This document shows, in pieces, positions 35,101 to 46,196 of a stretch of 64,000 nt of DNA. How positions within the stretch are numbered: position 1 is the first letter of the stretch; each line of letters begins with the position of its first letter. The stretch is from assembly GCF_026745355.1 (NCBI RefSeq), contig NC_079202.1:61349622-61413621 (forward strand). Reading direction: 5' to 3'. The stretch is from Beta vulgaris subsp. vulgaris (Eukaryota; Streptophyta; Magnoliopsida; Caryophyllales; Amaranthaceae). Position numbers and translations under genes: made by a program. The notes beneath the pieces were generated by a model that saw only the letters and a list, made by a program, of their open reading frames with translations, was not told where the DNA came from and ran no database searches.

Positions 35101-37142
35101 AATGCTACATACTCCCAAGCTTGAAAGAACCATCACCATTTAATTCAGAATTTTTCTCGACACTATCAAACTGGCCTAAATACCACTGAACCCCTTCATT
35201 CATCATGAATGGCAACTTTTTCTCTCTAGTTACTGATGTCAACTTCTTCAGCCTAAGTTGCAAATCCTATTTAGACTCCTCGTAAATTGTCTTCTTGTCC
35301 ACATAAATGTCTATTGGTTTTGGGGTTCAAACTAAACCATGGCATAAGGAATTAGGACCCCACAAACTCTTTCAAATGCAGAGGGATACAGCCCTCATGT
35401 TGTTTGCAACTTTCATGGCATATTTGAGATCGAAATGCAGCCATTGGGAGCTCAGGAGAAGTAAGTTTTCAGAGATATCAGTGGTTTCAATTACAGCCTT
35501 CTACATATTGTCTCAATAGAGTCTTAGCTAGGATCTTGTTCCCTCCAATGCACATACTTACATAGCTCAGCTCCTATATGCAAGAATAAGAATGTGGATC
35601 CTAGACGCGAGAGATAAAGACTATATTTTTAGCGCACACGAGGAGTTACTCCAAAGTTCTTGCTGCATAGCAATGTATGAAGAGCATGAATGTCAACTGA
35701 AGGGGTGGGTTTCAATAAGAAATATATCAGACAAGGATTTTGCTATCATACATATGTGACATGACAAAAAAAAAAGGGAAAAAGGAAGATTATTAGCATA
35801 TAGACTTCCTACCAAGTCCTTAAAGTGGACCAATGTAACAAATCAGCAAAAGTATGATTGTCACAAGTCATCAGACAAAGCTATGCTACTATTGGCATTG
35901 GAAGGGGAGTTCCCCTTCACATATAACATTCAGCAAAACAGCAAATTAAAAAGTCCAAGCTTCTTTAAAGGCATCATGTAAGACTTCCAGGTAGCAGTAT
36001 TTATATGAAAAAAGAACACTCCAGACTCATAACTAAGCTCTTTCTTTTACCAGCACTGAATGTCTCGCAATTCTAACAAAAAGAAGAGACCCAACTTATA
36101 ATTTAAGTGCACCACAATGTTAAAAGGTTGTTTTCACCAAACAACCAACAGGAGCGGGTGGGATGTTCATCCACAAACAACAACACGACACAACAAGTGG
36201 CACTAATAGAAGCTAGACAACAAAAAGAAAAACTTTTCTTGACCTCCAATACCTTTTAAGACCAAAGTTCTAGAAAACAAGTGTGGAAATTAATAAAAAA
36301 TGATTCAGTTAGCAACATAACATTAGACTATGTTGATCCAACTCTACATTTACAACAAAAAAAAGGATAGAGGAAGGGAAGTATATATGCTTGAAAATAG
36401 AACGGGAGATTTTAAAAAAATAGCAAGGCCAACTTTGATTTTGCACAAAAACTGACAAGAAAAGCCCATGTAAAGTCTTTTTAGTATTAGTAATATGTTT
36501 CACAAATTATGTTTCCGGACACCCACATCCAATTGTCACGACAAATCCTCTGGTTCGAGAATTACAAGCCATAGCCCACGACATTTCACACTTGAATGTG
36601 CACCAGTAGATGACACACAAACAGGTCTCCAGGTAACATGCGTCATAAAATAGGTAGTCAGGTAGACGAGCTGCACAGACATTATAATGCTGATTCTTAC
36701 GGCTGCGAGAACAAGATCAAAGCACAACACTGCTAGCATGCATAACAAAAGTAACATAATAGGTTGTCCAATTTCAGTAGGATGTAAGTTCAATTGCTGA
36801 AAGAAAAACTTTCCAGCACATGTGTGCACAAATTGCTGATGATAATAATAACAAGCCATATACAAGTAACGCTCCCCTAAAGTGAACTTTGAAGCCAAAA
36901 TCAAATGCGAAATAAACTCATAAAGTCGTAAATGTGTTCAAAAAAAAACATCAAAATCTCCAGAGAGTGAAAATTGCTTAATCTCAAGCTGCTATATAAT
37001 TCGAAACAAAATTCAAAGAGTTCGAAATAAAGTTACCAGATTTCATATCAACACGTTCAACTCTGCCGTACTTGGAGAAGAGTCGTTCGAGATCAGATTG
37101 ACGAGTGTCATACTCGAAATTTCCGACAAAAACAGGCCTCAT
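32198..37142 (-). CDS. RS31-type SR splicing factor, two RRMs plus RS tail, 5 exons
   Basis: Exons are 37037-37142, 33245-33357, 32643-32869, 32309-32548 and 32198-32228. Phases agree and give 238 residues. RRM1 starts [20 protein letters not shown] and contains the RNP1-like [13 protein letters not shown]2 starts [20 protein letters not shown] with RNFAFVQFE. The tail after [16 protein letters not shown] is rich in RS/SP/RR dipeptides (for example [13 protein letters not shown]) and ends [11 protein letters not shown]. This is the plant-specific RS subfamily (RS31/RS31a/RS40/RS41), nuclear-speckle proteins that select splice sites. The start matches the invariant MRPVFVGN of the family. The RS tail is a little shorter than I recall for Arabidopsis RS31 (about 264 aa total). 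Intron 1 (33358-37036) splits RRM1 and is exceptionally long, as known for this subfamily. Confidence 0.93.
33358..37036 (-). other. 3.7-kb intron 1 of the RS31-type gene
   Basis: The donor is TCTG|GTAACT at 37036-37035 and the acceptor is TGTGCAG at 33358. It interrupts RRM1. In RS and RS2Z genes the homologous long intron is known to hold alternative exons or splice sites that give non-productive mRNAs for autoregulation. Several short ORFs (for example 33662-33907, 36536-36904) show no domain. I could not identify a poison exon by eye. An oligo(C) tract lies at about 35014-35027. Confidence 0.7.
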
Positions 37143-37888
37143 CGTTCTTCGTTTCAAATGCTAAACTGCATTAATTACAACTACAATAAGTTAGCAAACC
37201 TTCAATCGAACTAAGATAAGACTGGAAATTACAGAGATTAAGCGATTGCAAACCCTAATTTGGTGAATTAATATAGTTTACCTTCGATCAAACTCGATTG
37301 GAAGAGAGCGAGAGAGGGCGAAACCCTAATTGCGAATAGACGATAACTCGAGATTGTTGCGGGTAGAAAATAGGGGAATGTCGGGGTTATTAATGAAAAA
37401 AGCCCTAATTTTTTCACCCCCTGCGTAATAAATTGGCTTAATTTGGGGAGTTATTTGTTATTATAGGTGGAAGCCTCCTAGCTCATAGATAGATTTTACT
37501 TCTGTTTCTTGATAAGGTTTGATTATAAAAAATATAGATATACTCCGAATTTTCTATATAGTGGACGCGATAAGGATATACTTGTTTTTTAGACAAAAAT
37601 AAAGCATTAGATAATATGAATTGAGTTGGCAAAACAGACTCGAACTCGTTTATTCGATATTCGATTTATCATCTGAATGTAACTACTTGAAATAGAACCA
37701 AAATCCGAAATAATTCGAGTTAGTCTTCAACCCGAATAGTACATGTACCTAAAGATAACCTCGAATCAAAACTACCTAACATGAAAGTGATTTGAAAATT
37801 ATGACCCAAACTCAACCCCCTTTTGCCCTTCATCAACCCCCGCAAAGCTTAATATAGTGCAATTTTATCTGCTTGTACATGTGTCTAA

Positions 37889-38240
37889 GGCTATGTTTAG
37901 TTCACCTGAAATTTTCTGATCTGAACTTATCTGATCTGATCTGAACTTATTTTTTCTGATTTGATCTGATCTGATCTGAACTGATCTGATAACAAGATCT
38001 TATCTTTTAGATTGTTCTCAATATATAAGAAAAAATATAGTCATGAGGGGTCTTGTTTGATTCGTCTCAATGAGTACTTTATTAATATTCAATTATTATA
38101 ATTTTTACTAATATGTAATGAAAGATATAGTGATTTTAAAATATAAGCATAATCTGAACTGATCTGATCTGAACTTATTTTTTCTGATCTGATCTGATTA
38201 GATCTGAAATAAGCAAAAATAAGGTGAACTGAACATAGCC
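37889..38240. mobile_element. TIR element filled with CTGATCTGATCTGAACTTAT repeats
   Basis: Ends GGCTATGTTTAGTTCACCT and AGGTGAACTGAACATAGCC are near-perfect inverted repeats, flanked by perfect TAA duplications (37886-37888 and 38241-38243). The interior next to each end is a short-period repeat of CTGATCTGAA / GAACTTATTTTTT units, and the centre contains a motif (GGGGTCTTGTTTGATTCGTC) that also occurs inside Stowaway-like copies. 352 bp, no coding sequence. Confidence 0.85.
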
Positions 38241-38393
38241 TAAGTGTAGGTATCCAATTGAATTACTTCTATAACATGAGGCAATACACTATTATTGTTG
38301 AAGTGTTGATGTCCTAATGTGCTTGTGAGTTGTGCCCACGTGTTAGTATGCTAAAATGACAAGAAAGTAATAAACTATTGTGATAAGTAAATA

Positions 38394-38747
38394 CTCCCTC
38401 CGTCCCATATTATAGTGCCTGATTCTATTTTTTCACGTTTATTAAGGTAAATAGAATCTAAGAGAAATGTAAAAAGTGTTTGTGTATTGAAAATAAATGT
38501 TATGGGGAAAAGCTGATTTTAGGAGAGAGAATGACCATAAATGGTGAAAGAGCATTAAATGCATGACTCATTCAACCCTTGAGTTGAATAAACAAAGCAA
38601 AAAACTATTTCCAAGAAGCAAATAAATAATGATGGCACAATTTTTCTAGGAAAATCATTGAAATGTGTGGAATAAAAAATGGAAACAAGAATTATATTTT
38701 GGGACACCTTAAAAGGAAAGAAGCACTATAATATGGGACGGAGGGAG
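38394..38747. mobile_element. Stowaway-like MITE, well preserved
   Basis: Left CTCCCTCCGTCCCATATTAT and right ATAATATGGGACGGAGGGAG are perfect inverted complements, flanked by TA on both sides (38392-38393, 38748-38749). At 354 bp it is one of the least diverged copies in the window and perhaps among the youngest. Confidence 0.88.
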
Positions 38748-41253
38748 TAATATACTACAAATACGAAAAAATGACGTACTATTATGATTGATATTCAAAC
38801 TGCATTGTTAGAAAGAAAATAACCTGTCCGTTTTTGTGAATTAAAAAGTTACTTCATTTGTTTTAATTTATTTGCTAAGGAAAGAAAGCATACAGTTTTT
38901 AAGAAAATAACTCGAAGATGATTTATATATGAAGTAATGTAATATTTTCAAGGTCGAACTCTGATAGATAAAGTGGGTAAACTCGAATGGAAAGAAATGT
39001 GTTTGGAGGAAAAAAAATCAAATGAAGAGAAGTGGTCGTATAACCCTGGAGGTTGGTTGCCAAGAATCCGTGTGTACGTTAATGGGGCAAATTCATCATT
39101 AGGGCAGTATTTATTCACGCCACGACTATACAAATAAGTTGTTTCGATTAATCTACCAGTTTTAGTTCCTACAGTAGTATTATCATAACATGCTCCCGAG
39201 AAAATGGTCAATTTTCCACCTTTACAACTCGTTTAAATAGAGATTAAGTGAGTTTCTCCTCCCCTTATACAAATAATAAGTCAATGTAAAGTTAAGGTGA
39301 ATAAAACGCACCCTAAAAAAGAGAAGGGGAGGGCAGGAGCAATACTTTTCTTTCATTTAGATGAATTAAAAGATAGATGATATCATGATATGAAGGGGGT
39401 GCAATTTATGAGGTACACCATGGTATACCCAGACTGACAAACTCCCATAGTTAGGTACACTTAAAGCCAATTCTAACACATTAATAGAGTTAACTACCTT
39501 CCAAGGACTTAAAGTATTAATCTTTTGTTCGTTAAGGACCTAAAGTAATTTTTTTGCTCTTCCAAGGGATTATTTAAAACATAACTTGACACCGTTAAGC
39601 TATAAAACACCAAAAACAGAAAAAATAATTCAATACAAAAAAAAATCAACTATTAAGCTACAATTTTCTGAAAAACAAAACAAAACTATTAAGTTATGGA
39701 TATTCCAAATCTGTTAGGAGCAACAGAAATTCATAAAGTTCAACATTTCCACTAAACATGTCTGTCATAAATTGATTTTCATTGCATATCTAAATCCAAA
39801 CAAGAAACAAAGGCCTAAATCTTCAAGATATAAATTTCTCATATTATATTACTCCAAAAAAACACAAAAATACTGGAGGCCTAAATCTTCAAAATATATA
39901 GTTTTGAATCAAGTAACATCCAAAGTCACTCCTTAAAAAAAAACGAAAGTCACCAAATTTTCAGATGTTGTAGTCAAATCCACTTTCCTGCATATATTTG
40001 CAATAAAAAAAAGTTTATATATGAGTGATATATATAATTAATGTACTAATTGAATAACTTTCAACAAGTCATACAATTACCTGATAATAGTATTTAGTAG
40101 TGGAGGCAGAGAACCATGGTGCTCTAGCGCTGTTACTTTGTAATATGTTTGGAACACTTTCATGATTAGAGGTGATGGAATGCAAGGTATTATGCCCTTC
40201 ATTATCATTATACACCGCTACACCTCCCCTTAATGGTTGCACCTAAAAATAAAACTTAAAGGGGATTCGTCTAAAGTAAACTAATGTAATTAAAATTACA
40301 AACCAAATTTCACACTTATAGTTGCAAGTCTTTGAAACCCATTTGGATATGTATAAATTACAATCCCTCTTTGATGCATAGGTACATGTGAGTGTTGAGT
40401 AGGAAGGCTTGAATTTGAATTTTCAAACCCTTGTTCTTTCCCCTTCCTCTATTGTGGCTTTGTTTGCTATTGTTTTTGGTTCTTAGATGGAGCAACATGT
40501 AGTATATCTTGATCATTCTTACAAGTTCTGATGTTATGACCTTGTTATCTTGTGCATGACATTTCACTCCCCACCTTGCTTATTTTTCTCCCTCTTACAA
40601 TCGCACCAACTTGTAATCTCCTTTTCTTTTTTGGTCTACAAGCATTTACCTATTTGATAGGAGGTGGTTATACGGAGTATAGTTGCTCATTGCAAAGTTA
40701 ATTGCTCGATTCCAAGTTTGCTCGTTAATTTAGAAGTTGCTTTTGCTCATATGTGAGTTGCTTATACTTGTTTCATAAATCATTTTTTACTCATTTCAAA
40801 CATTTCAAATTTAAAATTGCTCATTTTCAAATTAAAACTGCTCATTAGATCGGGTGTATTTAGCAATAGTTGCACCCAAGTATACTATATATATAAGTGT
40901 TGTGCAGGAGGAGGGATGAACTATACAAAAAGATAGGTGATTTTATAGGTTGTTCTTTTTAGATGATGTTTGCACTCTATGTAGATCCGAGTATATGTTA
41001 ATATAGATATTGGGGATTTGGGGGGTGGAGAACTATGTAAAAGATTGGTGATTTTATAGGTTCTTCTTCTAAGATGTTGTTGCATCCTGGTTTACCCAAA
41101 AGGTGACAAACGTTATTTGCAAATCCTAGAAAATCTGCCTAAGTTGTGATAGGCTGTAATTTGGAAAGAGAAAAGGGACATGAAGGGGAAAGAGTAATGA
41201 GCCAAACTGATAACAGTTATTGATTGAAGTTTGAACCAAAGGGTTAAATTAAA
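38748..41253. other. Gene-poor region with transposon relics
   Basis: Holds an 87-codon minus ORF at 38948-39211 with no family I recognise, a solitary TIR-like end at 39290-39313 (AAGGTGAATAAAACGCACCC, matching the terminus of the 11344 element), a MULE zinc-knuckle relic near 40505-40640, and a degenerate GTTGCTCAT-type repeat at about 40680-40860. No intact gene. Confidence 0.5.
40505..40650 (-). pseudogene. Relic of a MuDR-type transposase C-terminus (zinc knuckle)
   Basis: On the minus strand one frame reads RPKKKRRLQVGAIVRGRK and then ISKVGSEMSCTR followed by a stop. Immediately after it, GHNIRTCKNDQD continues in the same frame. Basic RPKKKRR followed by a CX2CX4HX4C knuckle ending GHN-x-R-x-C is typical of plant MULE/FAR1-type transposases. 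The second cysteine is lost to a stop codon, so the sequence is dead. Neither the catalytic domain nor MULE ends are recognised nearby. Confidence 0.5.
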
Positions 41254-41518
41254 TCTATACTAATAATAATAAAAGGCGTCTCTAAACAAGCTAAGTAAAT
41301 GTATCACGTGGTACTCTGTTTTAGAGGGTTTACTTTATCTACTTACTTACAAGAAAAAAAAAAATAGAAAATACATGCTACAATATTTAATCTCATGTTT
41401 TCAAACTTCTATACTAATGTCCTGAGTCCTGACCATTGAACCAATAATATTTGGTGTTATAATTTTGAAGTAAATATTAATACATGAAAATTATAATTAC
41501 CCAAGACATAGCCCGAGA
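41254..41518 (+). mobile_element. Non-autonomous Helitron, degraded 3' end
   Basis: The 5' end TCTATACTAATAATAATAAA (preceded by A) followed by AGGCGTCTC matches the other Helitrons here, as does a TCACGTGGTAC box. The 3' end resembles GCCCGAGACTAAAAAATAG|T, with ATAG in place of CTAG. No protein is encoded. Confidence 0.55.
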
Positions 41519-41624
41519 CTAAAAAATAGTTGCAAAATTATAAGGTGATGGATCAATTTTTACGAAATTTGCAAAATTCAAGTAGTTTTGCAAGTGTTGT
41601 TCATGTATAATATGTTGGGCCAAT

Positions 41625-41874
41625 CTATACAAATATATTAAAAAACTTTCTTAAGCAAGTTTACATGTCAAGTGACACTGTCCATTTAATTGTTTCGTTT
41701 CATGTCATCAACATACATTAAAAAAATTTAGAAACATCCTTCTTATAAGTTTCGGCCATGTAACCTCAAATTAATACAACCAAACTTTAACCAATGAGCT
41801 ATGTAACATTAAATGCTACTGATTTAACATAAAAATATTGATAACCTACATTATCGCCCGAGTCTAATAACTAG
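41625..41874 (+). mobile_element. Non-autonomous Helitron
   Basis: The 5' end TCTATACAAATATATTAAAA (preceded by A) and the 3' end ATCGCCCGAGTCTAATAACTAG|T give the TC...CTAG signature. The interior has the antisense tRNA-like segment seen in the relatives. About 250 bp. It follows the previous copy by 106 bp in the same orientation. Confidence 0.65.
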
Positions 41875-42081
41875 TCGTTAACCTTTAACAACGAACCAAT
41901 TTAGGGGGCATTGAATTTTTCTTCTTTCTGCTCCATGACAATTTTAATTAATCCACCCCTAGTGTGCTGAATGGGCCAAATGCCTTCTTAATTGCGCAAA
42001 TGCGCAATAGTCTTAAAACATTTTTTTGGACGTGCTTGCCAAACTTTTGGTACTATATAGGACTATACTATTAATCTACTA

Positions 42082-42421
42082 CTCCCTCCGTCTCAAAATA
42101 TAGTTCTCATTTTCATTTTGAGTGTTCCAAAATATAATTCCCATTTCCATGTTTAGTTCCACATTTTTTCGTAATTTGTCTAAAAAAACCGCGTTCTATC
42201 ATTTATTTGCTTCTTGAATTTTGTTTTTTCCTTTATTTATTCAACCAAAATGTTACAATTAATGCTATTTCACCAATTATTCTCCATTCTCTCTCCTCAA
42301 AACATCTTTTCCCACACATCATTCATTTAAATAAATAAATATTTACTATCCTTCTTAGATTCTACTTGCATAAATTATCGTAAAAAAAGGAAATGAGAGC
42401 TATATTTTGAGACGGATAGAG
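42082..42421. mobile_element. Stowaway-like MITE
   Basis: Left CTCCCTCCGTCTCAAAATAT and right TATATTTTGAGACGGATAGAG are inverted, flanked by TA. It is immediately followed, 9 bp later, by another member of the same superfamily. Confidence 0.78.
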
Positions 42422-42430
42422 TATTATATA

Positions 42431-42741
42431 CTTCCTCTGTTTCATAATAGATGTTACAATGTTGTTAAAACGGACTCCTAGGCAAATTTCCTAAGCATGT
42501 ATAAGTAGTATAAAGTGAAGCAGATTAATTGTAGTGGTCCCCATGTGAAATGAGGGAAAAAAAACTGTTGGGGACCACATATAAAGTGAAGTAGATTAGT
42601 GTACTTAAAACAAGTTAGTAAGGGTAAATTGGTAAAAGTATAAGACACAAGTTACTAAATAAGGAAAAAAAAAACATTGTTGCATATATTTTAAAACACC
42701 CAAAAATATACAATGTGTCATCTATTATGAAACGAAGGAAG
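42431..42741. mobile_element. Stowaway-like MITE, different subfamily
   Basis: Left CTTCCTCTGTTTCATAATAG and right CTATTATGAAACGAAGGAAG are inverted, flanked by TA (42429-42430, 42742-42743). The interior is unlike that of its neighbour, so the pair arose by two insertions and not by duplication. Confidence 0.75.
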
Positions 42742-43231
42742 TACCAAACCATGTAGATGTAGAAATGGATAAAATTGTAAGTCCACATAACTCAATAGAG
42801 AAACGGCCTGGAATTTGGTACAGAAGTTTCTTCGAAGTTGTCCTTTATTTATTTATTGTAACTTCGTTTTCTGAAATGTATTTGATTAACTTCTGAATGC
42901 TAGAGTTTAGAGGTCGTGCCACGCTAATTGCCAAAATGGATGATAAAAGCGAAATTGCGACTGAGAATGATTAAAGAAAATATGCACCAAACTTTCCAGA
43001 TTTATTTTTCCTTGTGGCTCACACAAATTGATTTTATTACATATTCACATCTCTCGTACATCATAAGTCATAAGTAGGTATACTCTATTGACGTAAAATT
43101 ATAAAGAATGTGAATGTAGAAACTAGATGAATAATTTTGACGTTTGGTTGACAAAAATATAAATAGTACACATCAACAAAAAAAAGTTCATCATTTCTTA
43201 AGTTTTTGCAGTGAAATATGCAACATTTGTG

Positions 43232-43376
43232 ATAGAGTATAAATTTATTATTGGGACTCCAACCATCAGTTTAAGCTTTTGGTTGAGTTGGTCCTCTGAC
43301 ATGGTATCAGTATAAATCTATTCTTGGGACTCCAACCACCAGTTTAAACTTTTGGTTGAGTTGGTCCTCTGACAAT
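43232..43376. repeat. Direct repeat with Copia primer-binding-like motif
   Basis: A unit of about 75 bp (GTATAAAT..ATT.TTGGGACTCC ... GGTTGAGTTGGTCCTCTGAC) is present twice in tandem. Between the copies the sequence ATGGTATCAG resembles the initiator tRNA-Met primer-binding site (TGGTATCAGAGC) that follows the 5' LTR of Copia elements. No retroelement coding sequence is seen, so this is probably an LTR-border relic. Confidence 0.45.
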
Positions 43377-45276
43377 TTGAAAAAGAAAATTTTCATCCAT
43401 ATTGAAAATATAAAACAGTCATACTTTTTCAGCTTGAAAATTGACCAATCATTTATCTTAAAATAGTATTACGAGGCATTACTTTAAAAAAAAAAAAATC
43501 ATTTTTCATACGTTATTATGGATATGTTACAGTAGTTTATTTTATTAGAGAGGATATGTTGCAAATTCAATAAAGTTGATTTCGATCTAATTCAACTTAT
43601 CATCGTAAACAGAATATCAAAATCTGTTTGGACACCGTATAAATCTCCACCAACAAATTAATTTGTACAATACTCTATAAAGGTGAGTAATTAACAAGAA
43701 CACAAACAAAACTACACTTGTAAGTCCTGACTTGAAGCATTCTCCTCATATAGTCATATCTATATATGTATATTATTAAAAATTGTTGTATTATAGGAAA
43801 ATAATGAAAAACATACAACATATTAGAGTTAAGACAATGTGACTAAATTAAAAAATAAGGACTTTACATGTTTAGGTTCTTTAATCTCTACATAATAAAA
43901 TTCAAAATGTAAGTTAATTTTGCATTCTCCTTCCCCCCTACTTCCCTAGTAAAGATTGAACTTCCAACCTTGAAGTTGAAATTTTGACAGGTTCTTTCCT
44001 TACCACTAAGTTAAGCGTTGCTTGGTAACCCATCGATATTGTACATCACTCATGTAGTAAGTATAGAAATTAGAATGCATCGGTAAAAATGTTTATAGAC
44101 CATGCATATTTTTTTATTTCAAAATTGATAAGAAGAATTCCTTTGGGTTGCCCTCGCATAGGATCCTCATCCAGAGGCTTATTACAAGCCAGACATCTCC
44201 AATCCTATTCCCACCTTAAATTTCAAGCAAATGCTTATGGTAAGAATTGAACCCTAAACCTTGCTAGGGAAGATGGAAAAGCTCTTGAGCCAACTCCTAT
44301 TCCTATCGACCATGCATATTAACAGGACACCAATACATGAAGTACGACTGTACGATAATGTTCAAGTATATAATGACAAGCTTTAAATATTTTTCTACCA
44401 TATTATCAACAGGTCACCAAAGTTGCAAAGCATAATGTTACGTAGGGTATATATATGAAATAATATTCCTATGGAATCATATACTGTATTAATGGATGGT
44501 AGCTTCTTGTGACTTGTAAAGTACAAGCGTATCAGAGGGAAAAAGAATATATATATTTGTTGATTATTCATTAGTTGCAAACGACTTTGTTTAATATTTT
44601 ATATTTTTACTGATGCATACTCTACCATAGATTATTGCTACTTCGCATATTACTTGGTCCAAAGTTTGTAGTACATCATATATATATTTGCTGACTTTGA
44701 CTAAGGAAGTTTCGCAGAAACATGGATGATTAGTATTTAGTGGTAAATTGTCTCAAGTTGGTGAAAAGTGATATGTGTTAAGTTGAACAGTAGGATGCAA
44801 TACATATAAATATCATATCCAATCTTTTAATTAATTGATAATGGACTCAAGCTTTATTATGGCTATCGTTGGGAATGAACGGTTCATCACGAGGGCCGGC
44901 GTAGAACACTACTTGCACAACTTGTTACAAGAGGTATAATGGTAGACTGTGTATGGTGCATGAGATTCATAATGAGTATTGGGGACATCGCGACTGCACG
45001 ACACAAATACACTAAAGTCTGAACCACTAGAATAATTAAAGGACTCGTTGGTTTAATAAGACATGTGAGTTGGAAGATGCACGAGAATGTTGACATGGCT
45101 TATATTTACAAGGTCCTTTAACTAATTATTTAATATATGTATATGTGAGTGGTACGTAGCAAAAAAACTCGATTTTAAGATTGTCGTTACCGATTTTTCA
45201 AATTGGAGAATAGTGGGCGGATGTTATTTCTCTTTTGTCAATTTAGCTTAACAATGACGAAAATAATTATTAAATA
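43377..45276. other. Intergenic, no gene recognised
   Basis: AT-rich DNA with TATATA tracts. At about 44150-44310 there is a block with tRNA- or SINE-like wording (GGTAAGAATTGAACCCTAA and GCTCTTGAGCCAACTCC). A 69-codon minus ORF at 44887-45096 has no recognisable domain. Confidence 0.4.
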
Positions 45277-45542
45277 TCTATACTAATATATTAAAAGGCG
45301 TTCATAAGCACGGAACGATGCCACATGGCGCCTTCGCTTGGAGAATTTTATGCTATGTAATAATCCACATACACTAAAAAAAAGAAAATGCATTATGTAA
45401 GATTCAATCCCGAGATCACAAGCACATATACTAATGTCTTAAACCACTAAACCAAGTGATAATTGATGTTAATATTTCAAAGTAAAATATTAATAAATGC
45501 AAGATATAATTACCTGGGGCGTAGCCCGGGCCTAAAAACTAG
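45277..45542 (+). mobile_element. Non-autonomous Helitron, best-preserved copy
   Basis: The 5' end A|TCTATACTAATATATTAAAA continues AGGCG. The 3' end has a hairpin (CCTGGG / CCCGGG with a six-base loop) followed by CCTAAAAACTAG|T, the full Helitron signature of TC start, terminal stem-loop and CTRR-T. The interior has a GCCACATGGCGCC box and an antisense tRNA-like segment at about 45390-45470. 266 bp and no coding sequence, so RepHel must be supplied elsewhere. Confidence 0.8.
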
Positions 45543-45917
45543 TCTATTATCTAAAAGAAGCCTCCTAACTAATATGTTTGATAGTTAACACTCCAACGAA
45601 ATCGAGTCCCTTTCCAACTGAGGAGATATGAGATATCTAAAGAAAATGCTTCTTATGACTTGACTTAGTAAGACACCAAGTTACAAGGAAATGTGTCCTT
45701 CAAAGGTAATGCACCTAGGTTGAGAACTTCAAGTATTCGTTTGACTTCAAGACCTTAATATTACTCATTTTGTAGTTTGTAACAATCGAGTGAAGGATGG
45801 ATGATCTTCCAATATGAAGTAACAGACAATTTATATTTCACTTTACATCTGTTAATTCAAACTAATTATAATTAACAATCTTTTTACTAGCTTTTTTTCA
45901 ATATAAATGCTAATAAG

Positions 45918-46196
45918 TAGAGGTGATCATGAATCGGGTTTGGATCGGGCCATGCCTAAAAAAATGCCCATTGATCAGCCCGGACTAAAAATTTGTGTTC
46001 GAAGCCCACTATTTCAGGCCAAAAGGGCGGGTTTTTCAGGCCAAAATCAGGTCCGGTAAAAAAAAAAACTAGAAAGTCATTTTTGACTTGCCTAAAGCCC
46101 GTCCCGAAGCAAAAAAAATCAGGTTAGGTCGTATCGACCGCGGGCTAAATATCCGCCCAAAAAATGTACTCGAATAGGCTAAATTGATCAGCTCTA
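45918..46196. mobile_element. hAT-type MITE with 8-bp target duplication
   Basis: Termini TAGAGGTGATCATGAAT and TTGATCAGCTCTA are imperfect inverted repeats. The flanking octamers CTAATAAG (45910-45917) and CTAATAAA (46197-46204) match at 7 of 8 positions, the size expected for hAT. The interior is rich in GGGCC/GCCCG. 279 bp. Confidence 0.75.

Noticed and set aside
36536..36904. 122-codon ORF in RS31 intron 1
   Set aside because: No resemblance to a known protein and no splice-compatible connection to the RS31 exons could be shown.
44887..45096. 69-codon minus ORF with cysteines
   Set aside because: No conserved spacing or family resemblance; AT-rich transposon-poor spacer with no transcript evidence.
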